Assembly (NCBI GenBank): GCA_035629935.1 | Contig: DASQLQ010000031.1 | Span: forward strand, 4,259 to 68,258 | Source of the DNA: DASQLQ01 sp035629935 | Lineage (GTDB): Bacteria > Actinomycetota > CADDZG01 > WHSQ01 | DNA length: 64,000 nucleotides | Direction: 5' to 3' | Part shown: positions 57,221 to 64,000 of the stretch, piece by piece | Layout: each line of letters opens with the position of its first letter | How positions within the stretch are numbered: the first letter of the stretch is position 1 | Program-made: the position numbers and the translations under genes | Notes under the pieces: model-generated | The model's input: the letters and a program-made list of their open reading frames with translations, nothing else | Told to the model about the DNA's origin: nothing | The model's database searches: none

Positions 57221-58704
57221 GTAACCCGACCGGCGGCTCATCCCAATGGCTACACCGTGCCTGGGCCCTCTTCCTCGTGATGGCGGTGTGGGTGATCCCT
57301 GCACCGGTCCTATCGAGCGAGTCCCATGCGGCTCAAGGGATCGACGGAACATCGATCAATGTGAGCTCGTTCAATCCGAATGAAGGCAGTCTTCTCGCGA
57401 TCGGCTTCGATCCGGTTTCAGACAATCTGTTTCTCTATCCGCAATCGGGACCGGAGATATTCGAATACTCGACGTCGGGCTCCAGGATCGGCGCGATCCC
57501 CGTGCCGGGCTCAACGACGAGGGGTATCGGTCTTGATTTCGCCCTCGAGCCTTTGACGGTTGGTGGCCAGGTTGTTTCGCAGAACACCCTGCTCGTGGCG
57601 AATGGGGAGTCGTCCCCTTCCACTCTGTTTGCCGTCGATAAGAACGACGGCTCGATAGACGCACAACAAGCGACCCCAAGTTCATCGCTCAACGGTGGTA
57701 CGCACGACATGAATCGAGATACTTTCCTCACGACGTATCACATCGAGGACACGATTCGTGAGTTCGATCCGGGCGACGGAAGTATGCGGAGCACCGTCCC
57801 GGTTGCTCCTTCCGGTGCGCCGGCCTTCGACGTCTACAACGGTGACGTCGACGTAGATCCGGATTCGGGGAACATCCTGTTGGTGAGCAGTTCACAGAAC
57901 CTCATCCGCCGACTTTCGCCGACCGGCGAATGGCTGGGTGATGTGGACCTGTTCGACGAATCGACGGGGACCGCCGATCCGGAGAATGTTCACTCGATGT
58001 CTGGCATCGCCATCGATGGAGATACCAGAGACGTGTACGTGTCCGGCACCAACGGATCCGTGTGGAAGATCACCGGTTTGTTCGAGGCTTTCGAATCTTT
58101 CGATCAACCATCGCAGTGCCAGGATCCAGAGGCGATCTGTGGGGGCTCTGAGGACGAAGAGCTCGAGGGCACGCCCGAGGACGAGTTCATTTTCGGTGGC
58201 GGAGGTAACGACGAGATCGACGGTGGCGGCGGCAACGACATCATCGTCGGAGGTAACGGCAACGATGTCATCATCGGCGGCCCCGGCAAGGACAAGATCA
58301 CTGGTGGCTCGGGCAAGGACCGGATCGTTGGTGATAGCGAGCGGGGATCGTCTGCATCGCCTGCGCGCACCGGTGCGCGCAGCTACCAGGAAGCCCCAGC
58401 TGCAGATCAGCTTGCCGGTGGCGGAGGCAACGACTCGGTGTTCGGTGGGGGTGGAGCCGACCAGGTAGCAGGAGGTTCGGGGGAGGACAAGATCCTTGGG
58501 GAATCCGGCAACGACAAACTCAAGGGTGATGCAGGCAATGACTTGCTCAAGGGCGGTGGTGGAGTGAACAACTTCGACGGCGGGCCGGGCAAGGACAAGT
58601 GCGTTCTCGAGAACCGCAAGGACAAGACCGAATCATGCGAGAAGAAGGCAAGGAGCTTCGCGAGGAGCTTCTGGCCAACGAGGTTGCCGCGGAGGCGTAT
58701 ATGA
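57217..58704 (+). CDS. Exported RTX-like protein 2 of the tail-motif operon
   Basis: The 495-residue protein starts at the ATG overlapping the previous stop and has a signal peptide after a short polar leader (WALFLVMAVWVIPAPVLSSESHA). It is a paralogue of protein 1: propeller-like part (LAIGFDPVSDNLFLYPQSGPEIFEYSTSG, LIRRLSPTGEWLGDVDLFDE) and RTX repeats interrupted by a Ser/Ala/Gln linker near residues 375-400. The same tail, SCEKKARSFARSFWP, closes it. A longer in-frame reading upstream overlaps protein 1 in another frame and is rejected. Confidence 0.85.
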   Translation: MSNPTGGSSQWLHRAWALFLVMAVWVIPAPVLSSESHAAQGIDGTSINVSSFNPNEGSLLAIGFDPVSDNLFLYPQSGPEIFEYSTSGSRIGAIPVPGSTTRGIGLDFALEPLTVGGQVVSQNTLLVANGESSPSTLFAVDKNDGSIDAQQATPSSSLNGGTHDMNRDTFLTTYHIEDTIREFDPGDGSMRSTVPVAPSGAPAFDVYNGDVDVDPDSGNILLVSSSQNLIRRLSPTGEWLGDVDLFDESTGTADPENVHSMSGIAIDGDTRDVYVSGTNGSVWKITGLFEAFESFDQPSQCQDPEAICGGSEDEELEGTPEDEFIFGGGGNDEIDGGGGNDIIVGGNGNDVIIGGPGKDKITGGSGKDRIVGDSERGSSASPARTGARSYQEAPAADQLAGGGGNDSVFGGGGADQVAGGSGEDKILGESGNDKLKGDAGNDLLKGGGGVNNFDGGPGKDKCVLENRKDKTESCEKKARSFARSFWPTRLPRRRI

Positions 58705-59918
58705 CCCGAATGAATAGCACGCGATCCGTCGTCGCTCTTGTCCTCGTCATGGGCTTGTGGCTCATGCCGTCTCCCGTTGCGTCCCACGGATCTAGGAAGG
58801 CTCAGGGGACGTTCACACCCGAGACGTTCGAGTTGGATTCCCACGACAACGACGACGACGGAGCGGCCGGACCGGTCGCGACGCGGGCGTCTCTGGAAAC
58901 GGGAGTCGTTTACATCGTGACCGTCGATGGCACCTTCAGCACCTGGGATGAGGCAACGTGGGAGAACCCGGGGGCTTGTGGCACGGCGGAGCCGGAACCC
59001 GAGAATCCCAGTTCCGGAACAAGCAATGGGCCCGTGTCGTCGGACGCCGAGTTCCTCCTTGCCGAACCGGCGTGGGGAGGACAGGACTGTAATGATCCCA
59101 TCCCACGACACGATGGGGGTCCGTTCCAGATAGATGTCGGATCCGGTTTCGTGCACCAGGAGCCGATCGGTGGAGAGCCGTCATCGCCGGCATCGGGCCA
59201 CACCTATCAATATCGGGTGACGGGACGAGGCGTACCCGCTCAGTTCGAACTAGTTGAGGACCCGACGAGCGACAACTACGGCGTCCTGACCATCACGGTC
59301 GAGGCCCAGCCCACCGAGGACGATCCGCCTCCCCAATGTGGCGATGAAGGTGCGATCTGTGGTGGATCTGAGGACGAGGAGCTTCAGGGCACGCCCGAGG
59401 ATGAGTTCATCTTCGGCGGTGGCGGTGATGACGAGATCGACGGCGGTGGCGGTAACGACATCATCGTCGGCGGGAGCGGCAACGACGTCATAACCGGGGG
59501 GCCGGGGACGGACCAGATCACCGGTGGCTCGGGCGAGGACCGGATCGTCGGGGATGCCCCGCGCGGTTCTTCGTCGGCGGTGCGGTCGGGAGTTAGAGCG
59601 AGCCAGGAAGAGCCCGCGGCCGACCAGCTAGCCGGAGGGGGAGGCAACGACGCTGTTTTCGGAGGTGGCGGGGCAGACCTTGTGGCAGGAGGGTCCGGCA
59701 AGGACAGGATCCTCGGAGAAGCCGGTAACGACGAGCTCAAAGGTGACGCCGGCAACGATCTCCTCAAAGGCGGCGGGGGAGTCAACGATTTCAATGGCGG
59801 TCCGGGTAGAGACAAGTGCGTTCTTAGCAACCGCAGGGACGAAACGAGATCGTGCGAGAAGAAGGCACGCAGCTTCGCACGCAGTTTCTATCCGACGAAG
59901 TATCTGCGGGATCACTAG
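58701..59918 (+). CDS. Exported RTX-like protein 3 of the tail-motif operon
   Basis: The 405-residue protein has a signal peptide (VALVLVMGLWLMPSPVASHG) and a different N-terminal domain (about residues 35-215, GVVYIVTVDGTFSTWDEATWENPGACGT, then a beta-sandwich-like VLTITVEAQPT). From about 225 the RTX region resembles protein 2. The tail reads DKCVLSNRRDETRSCE, then KKARSFARSFYPTKYL. It is coupled to protein 2 (ATGA). Confidence 0.83.
   Translation: MTRMNSTRSVVALVLVMGLWLMPSPVASHGSRKAQGTFTPETFELDSHDNDDDGAAGPVATRASLETGVVYIVTVDGTFSTWDEATWENPGACGTAEPEPENPSSGTSNGPVSSDAEFLLAEPAWGGQDCNDPIPRHDGGPFQIDVGSGFVHQEPIGGEPSSPASGHTYQYRVTGRGVPAQFELVEDPTSDNYGVLTITVEAQPTEDDPPPQCGDEGAICGGSEDEELQGTPEDEFIFGGGGDDEIDGGGGNDIIVGGSGNDVITGGPGTDQITGGSGEDRIVGDAPRGSSSAVRSGVRASQEEPAADQLAGGGGNDAVFGGGGADLVAGGSGKDRILGEAGNDELKGDAGNDLLKGGGGVNDFNGGPGRDKCVLSNRRDETRSCEKKARSFARSFYPTKYLRDH
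59727..59821 (+). repeat. Near-identical 95-bp repeat, copy in RTX gene 3
   Basis: This coding stretch differs from 62405-62499 in RTX gene 4 at only 2 of 95 positions, while the flanking parts of the genes are much more diverged. That pattern fits recent gene conversion or duplication within the operon. Confidence 0.8.
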
Positions 59919-59927
59919 GAAGAGGAG

Positions 59928-60017
59928 ATGATGAAGTCGTGTGAAAACAAGACGTTCGACTTCACCCTCGATTTCTGGCCGCTGAAGCATCTCCTTAACA
60001 GCGTTCTCGACCAGTGA
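59928..60017 (+). CDS. Mini-ORF that is a stand-alone tail motif
   Basis: A 29-residue frame starts ATGATG (the second ATG has AGGAAG about 7 bases upstream) and stops inside the next gene's GTG (GTGA overlap). Its sequence holds SCENKTFDFTLDFWP, which aligns with SCEKKARSFARSFWP, the shared tail of the RTX-like proteins: Ser, Cys, Glu, Lys, both Phe, Trp and Pro match. It has no signal peptide. It is either a coding remnant of a lost family member or a separately made peptide. Ribosome site and overlap favour translation. Confidence 0.6.
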   Translation: MMKSCENKTFDFTLDFWPLKHLLNSVLDQ

Positions 60018-62593
60018 GGCTGCCTGCCCGAACACTAGTCTCGACCCTTATCTATCTGTTCGCGGTGACATCGCTTGCTAACGCGTCTGTTCGACCTTTG
60101 GACGACAACGACGGCCTGATGACCATCGTGCAAGACGGCGCAGGTGGCGGTCCTCAACTGATCCCGCAGGGGTGCATCGACGACAACGACACCGGTCCCG
60201 ACGATTGCGCCGGGTCGGTGGACGGCCTCGACAGGGTCCGCAGCGTGGCGGTGAGCCCGGACGGGACATCTTTGTATGCCGTTTCCGAGCTTGACGACGC
60301 CATCGTTCATTTCGATCGAGACACGACAACGGGGGACCTGACCTTCCAGGGGTGCATCCAGGACAACGACAGCGGGTCGGATGCGTGTGCTGGTTCCACC
60401 GATGGTCTCGACTCTGCAATCGAAGTGGTGGTGAGTCCGGACGGTGAGTCCGTTTATGCAACGTCGTACAGCGACAGCGCAATCGTACGATTCGACCGCA
60501 ACACTTCAACAGGTGCTCTGACACCTCAGGGGTGCATCGACGACAACGACACTGGCGCCGACGACTGCGCGCAGTCGACCGACGGTCTTAATTTTGCGAA
60601 CTCTGTGATGGTGAGCCCGGAAGGGGACTCCGTTTACGTCGCGGGTCAGTACGACGATGCGATCGTTAGATTCGACCGCGATAGCAACGGAGCTCTCACT
60701 CCCCAGGGTTGCATCGACAACACAGACTCGAGCCCCGATGACTGCGCATCGAGCACCGATGGCCTAGACGGAGCGCGCAATGTGGCGGTCAGTTCAGACG
60801 GCAAATCGGTCTACGTCGCTGCTTACGGCGAAGGTGCCGTTGTTCATTTCGACAGGGAATTTGATGGCGCCCTCACCCCCCAGGGATGCATCTCGGACAA
60901 TGACACAGGCTCGAACAAATGTGCTCAGAGATCCGACGGCCTTAACGCCGCGCACTCCATCGTCCTGAGCGGGGACGGGCGATCCGCCTACGTGGCCGGT
61001 GTCTTCGACGACGCGATCGTGTCCTTCCGAAGGGACCCGTCGACCGGTGCTCTGACGCCGGGAGCTTGTATCGACGACCGCACCGCCGGACCCGACGACT
61101 GTGAGACGTCCATGGACGGGCTTGACGGTGCGACTTACTTGGCCCTGAGTCCGGATGGAGCGATTCTCTTCGCATCCACAACGGATGACGACGGGATCGC
61201 GATCCTGGCTCGGAACACCACCTCGGGTTCTCTTTCTCCTGCCGGGTGCGTGAACGACAACGACACGGGAGCCGATGATTGCGCGGCCGCGACCGATGGC
61301 CTGGACTCATCGATCTTCGTTGCCCTTAGCCCCGACGGGGAGTCGGTCTATGCGGCTGGGTACGACGACGACGCGATCATCCAGTTCTCGGTGGGATCGG
61401 GCGGTCAACCTTCACAAGGCTCACCCTGCGCCTCTGGCCTTTCCGGACTCGTTTCCTGTTGGACGGCAGAGGGCGACGCGAACGATTCGGTCGGTGGTAA
61501 CGATGGATCAGTGGCGAACGGACTCACGTTCGCCACTGGCAAGGTTGGACGGGCTTTCAGGTCCACGTCGAGTGGAAACGGACACGTCTCACTCGGAGCG
61601 CCGGCGGATCTCCAACTCCAGGACTTCTCGGTAGCGGCCTGGACAAAGGTGGGGTCAACCGAGTTCGTGGACCATCCTGGCCACGGAATGGTCTCCTGGG
61701 GCAGTGGAGGGTGGGGGTTCGGCCTTGGCGGGTCGATCAGCGGGGCCGGTGGTTACAACACCCGTCCGGGTGAGCTTTTTCTGACTCACGTCGGCTCGAA
61801 CGTGGTGGGGTCCACAGGGATGGCGATATCGGATACCGACTGGCACCACGTTGCCGTGACCAAGGCGGGCGGCTCCGTCAAGTTCTATCTCGATGCCGCC
61901 GAGTTCGTTGTACCTCAAACGTACCAACCGACTTTCACGTTCACCTCGACGCTGGGCCTAGGTCCTCCCGGCGGCTTACCGAACAGCTCCGTCGATGCTG
62001 TCCACATCTTCGATCGAGCGTTGACCGCCGACGAAGTCAGAACGCTTGGGGAAACCACAGGCGAGCCACCCCAATGCCGGGACTCCGATGCGATCTGCGG
62101 TGGCTCTGGTGACGAAGACTTACAGGGCACCCCCAAGGACGAGTTCATCTTCGGAGGCGGAGGCAACGACGAGATCGACGGTGGCGGGGGGAACGACGTC
62201 ATAGTCGGCGGCGGCGGCAACGACCTGATCAATGCCGGCCCCGGCAAAGACAAGGTCACTGGAGGAGCAGGCAAGGATCGGATCGTCGGCGATGGACGCG
62301 GCGCCTCCCACGCGCGAGCCGAGCTCAGTGCCGCTCAAGCGGCATCGTCGGCCGACCGCCTGTCGGGCGGCGGGGGCAACGACACGATCCTGGGCCAAGC
62401 CGGAAACGACGAGCTCAAAGGTGACGCCGGCAACGACCTCCTCAAAGGCGGCGGGGGAGTCAACGATTTCAATGGCGGTCCGGGTAGAGACAAATGCGTG
62501 CTCGAGAACCGCAAGGACAAGACGACTTCGTGTGAGAAGAAGGCGCGCAGCTTCGCCCGGAGCTTCTATCCCGTTAAGTACCTGCGTACCTAA
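60014..62593 (+). CDS. Exported 7-bladed propeller / LamG / RTX protein 4 of the tail-motif operon
   Basis: The GTG overlaps the mini-ORF stop and gives 859 residues with a signal peptide (about 1-25). Residues 50-460 are seven repeats of about 60 residues of the type LTPQGCIDDNDTGADDC, DGL, then VSPDGxSVYV and AIVRFDR, each with two cysteines, as for a seven-bladed propeller with a disulfide per blade. Residues about 470-680 form a LamG-like domain (FSVAAWTKVGSTEF, DWHHVAVTKAGGSVKFYLD, FDRALTADEVR). RTX repeats and the tail SCEKKARSFARSFYP follow. Possible role: surface adhesion or glycan binding. Confidence 0.85.
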   Translation: MRLPARTLVSTLIYLFAVTSLANASVRPLDDNDGLMTIVQDGAGGGPQLIPQGCIDDNDTGPDDCAGSVDGLDRVRSVAVSPDGTSLYAVSELDDAIVHFDRDTTTGDLTFQGCIQDNDSGSDACAGSTDGLDSAIEVVVSPDGESVYATSYSDSAIVRFDRNTSTGALTPQGCIDDNDTGADDCAQSTDGLNFANSVMVSPEGDSVYVAGQYDDAIVRFDRDSNGALTPQGCIDNTDSSPDDCASSTDGLDGARNVAVSSDGKSVYVAAYGEGAVVHFDREFDGALTPQGCISDNDTGSNKCAQRSDGLNAAHSIVLSGDGRSAYVAGVFDDAIVSFRRDPSTGALTPGACIDDRTAGPDDCETSMDGLDGATYLALSPDGAILFASTTDDDGIAILARNTTSGSLSPAGCVNDNDTGADDCAAATDGLDSSIFVALSPDGESVYAAGYDDDAIIQFSVGSGGQPSQGSPCASGLSGLVSCWTAEGDANDSVGGNDGSVANGLTFATGKVGRAFRSTSSGNGHVSLGAPADLQLQDFSVAAWTKVGSTEFVDHPGHGMVSWGSGGWGFGLGGSISGAGGYNTRPGELFLTHVGSNVVGSTGMAISDTDWHHVAVTKAGGSVKFYLDAAEFVVPQTYQPTFTFTSTLGLGPPGGLPNSSVDAVHIFDRALTADEVRTLGETTGEPPQCRDSDAICGGSGDEDLQGTPKDEFIFGGGGNDEIDGGGGNDVIVGGGGNDLINAGPGKDKVTGGAGKDRIVGDGRGASHARAELSAAQAASSADRLSGGGGNDTILGQAGNDELKGDAGNDLLKGGGGVNDFNGGPGRDKCVLENRKDKTTSCEKKARSFARSFYPVKYLRT
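62405..62499 (+). repeat. Near-identical 95-bp repeat, copy in RTX gene 4
   Basis: This is the partner of 59727-59821, with 2 differences in 95 bases. It spans the last RTX repeats and the start of the tail. Confidence 0.8.
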
Positions 62594-62692
62594 CAGGACG
62601 AACTCGGCTCAACCCAACCTTCTCTGACATATCCGGACGTTGTTCGCGCGGCCAATCCAGACGCGAGCGCGGGTGCGAAGCCCTGTCGAACG

Positions 62693-62716
62693 GCCGGTGT
62701 AAGAGACCGCCGGCCT
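62693..62716 (+). terminator. Hairpin after the RTX operon
   Basis: GGCCGG and CCGGCC pair across 12 bases about 100 bases past the last RTX stop and 19 bases before the DUF4331 start. There is no U run. The rest of the 141-base gap shows no other feature, so the promoter of the DUF4331 gene is not identified. Confidence 0.35.
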
Positions 62717-62734
62717 TAGGAAAGGGAGGGCCGC

Positions 62735-64000
62735 ATGACCTTTGTACGCATCCGGCGACTCGTCAGAAAGAGACGGGCGCTGCTCGTAGCGATGACCGCG
62801 GTGGTCGCGGCTTCGCTCGCGCTGCCGGCGCTTGCTCCTTTGATGGGCAACGCGTCGAGTCACCGCGAAGCACCCCTGGTCGCGGCCGATCCTCAGGTCG
62901 ACAACACGGATGTCTACGCGTTTGTAAGTCCTGACGCTCCCGACACCGTGACTCTCATCAGCAACTGGATCCCGTTCGAGGAACCCGCTGGGGGGCCTAA
63001 CTTCTATCCGTTCGGAACGAACGTTCGTTACGACATCCACATCGACAACAACCACGATGCCAAGGCGGACGTGACGTACCGATGGGTGTTCAAGAATCAC
63101 TACCGCTCGCGCAACACGTTCCTGTACAACACCGGTCAGGTGACGTCGCTCGGGGATGAGAACCTGAACTTCTACCAGACCTACGATCTGCAACGAGTGG
63201 CCCGCGGCGGTCGTACCACCACCCTGGTGAACGATGCCGTCGCCGTCCCGAGTCGCACGGGCGACCCTTCCATGCCCGACTACGCGGCGCTGCGCAACGA
63301 AGGCATCCGTTCATTCAGCGGCGGCAAGGTTTGGGCCGGACAAGCAGACGACCCCTTCTTCTTGGACCTTCGTGTGTTCGATCTCCTCTACGGAGGCGAT
63401 CTCAGTGAGGTCGGGGACGACACGCTGGCCGGCTTCAATGTCAATTCACTCGCCCTCCAGATCCCGAAGGACGAGATCGCTCAAGGCAAAGATGCCGACA
63501 CATATCCGATCGTGGGTGTGTGGAGCACCGCAAGCAGGGCCGGGACGCGCGTGCTAACCAAGGGCGGCAAGCAGATGCACAAGGGCAAGTACGTGCAGGT
63601 CTCTCGTTTGGGTAACCCGCTCGTCAACGAAGTTGTCATCCCGGTGGGACAGAAAGACAAGTGGAACGCGTCGGCCCCAGCGGCAGACGGACAGTTCCTT
63701 CCTTACGTGACCGACCCAGAGGTGCCCAAGTTGGTCGAGGCCATCTATGGCATCGATGCGCCTGCAACGCCGCGCAACGATCTTGTAGCGGTGTTCCTCA
63801 CGGGCGTCGAGGGTCTCAACCAGCCGGAGGGCGGGACGCCGAGCGAGCAGCTGCGTCTGAACATGTCGATCGAGCCTTGCCAGAAGGATTCGTGTGAAGC
63901 GTGGTCTCGTCTCGGTGTCATCGCCGGTGACGTGGCCGGGTTCCCGAACGGCCGGCGTTTGGCCGACGACGTGATCGATATCGCTTTGCAAGTGATGGAG
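62735..64000 (+). CDS. DUF4331 exported protein, C terminus cut by window end
   Basis: The ATG, with GGGAGGG 6 bases before, opens a frame that runs 422 codons to the window edge without a stop. A signal peptide (about residues 1-35, ALLVAMTAVVAASLALPALAPLMG) is followed by SSHREAPLVAADPQVDNTDVYAFVSPD, the usual start of DUF4331 proteins, then PFGTNVRYDIHIDNNHDAKADVTY and FDLLYGG. The family is secreted and uncharacterised. It follows the RTX operon in the same orientation after 141 bases. Confidence 0.88.
   Translation, partial: MTFVRIRRLVRKRRALLVAMTAVVAASLALPALAPLMGNASSHREAPLVAADPQVDNTDVYAFVSPDAPDTVTLISNWIPFEEPAGGPNFYPFGTNVRYDIHIDNNHDAKADVTYRWVFKNHYRSRNTFLYNTGQVTSLGDENLNFYQTYDLQRVARGGRTTTLVNDAVAVPSRTGDPSMPDYAALRNEGIRSFSGGKVWAGQADDPFFLDLRVFDLLYGGDLSEVGDDTLAGFNVNSLALQIPKDEIAQGKDADTYPIVGVWSTASRAGTRVLTKGGKQMHKGKYVQVSRLGNPLVNEVVIPVGQKDKWNASAPAADGQFLPYVTDPEVPKLVEAIYGIDAPATPRNDLVAVFLTGVEGLNQPEGGTPSEQLRLNMSIEPCQKDSCEAWSRLGVIAGDVAGFPNGRRLADDVIDIALQVME

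Overview
The window is high-GC, densely coded DNA from a member of the Actinomycetota, probably a deep-branching uncultivated lineage. Actinobacterial markers are a Tad cluster in the order CpaE-CpaF-TadBC-DUF4244-TadE-TadG, an MFS/thymidylate kinase fusion next to topA and holB, a PAC2 protein, an Rv2578c-like radical SAM protein, SenX3/RegX3-type phosphate signalling, CeoB/CeoC potassium proteins and a Spo0H-like sigma factor. No phage, transposase or CRISPR array was seen. Many genes are coupled by ATGA or TGATG overlaps.

Layout. 1-6.8 kb: the first codons of a glycosyltransferase, an HD-GYP-like protein and four exported proteins (VWA/Asp-box, LVIVD, unknown, M28 peptidase). 6.8-9.8 kb: LOG-family protein, EamA exporter, PPOX enzyme and two inverted copies of a 3'-end hairpin. 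9.8-18 kb: a full phosphate module (regX3/senX3-like, phoU, pstBACS, PHO-box repeats, then a divergent DUF47/Pit pair). 18-31 kb: PAC2, sigma-H, a lone pilin, tRNA-Sec, small redox proteins, MmgE/PrpD, topoisomerase IB, three EamA-type exporters in all for the window, an SOS-type promoter driving a radical SAM gene, and two cell-wall enzymes. 31-37 kb: HAD-IB phosphatase and the Tad cluster, interrupted by a long palindrome and a DUF192 lipoprotein. 37-44 kb: M3-like peptidase, LCP protein, STAS/anti-sigma pair, and a DtxR-like regulator coupled to a proton-pumping pyrophosphatase. 44-49.6 kb: KimA-like potassium importer with OB-fold protein, CeoB, CeoC, an HD hydrolase and DedA. 49.7-55.7 kb: topA, MFS-tmk, holB, tRNA-Thr and a GNAT gene. 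55.8-62.6 kb: a translationally coupled operon of four large exported RTX-like proteins plus a 29-codon ORF that consists of little more than their shared C-terminal tail. 62.7 kb to the end: a DUF4331 protein cut by the window edge.

The most unusual items are the RTX-tail operon with its mini-ORF, the covarying hairpin found directly after three stop codons, the palindromic operator that exactly fills the spacer of the dtxR-hppA promoter, the SOS box inside a leaderless promoter, and the 161-bp palindrome in the Tad locus. All functional calls rest on reading the sequence and recalled family knowledge; no database search was run.
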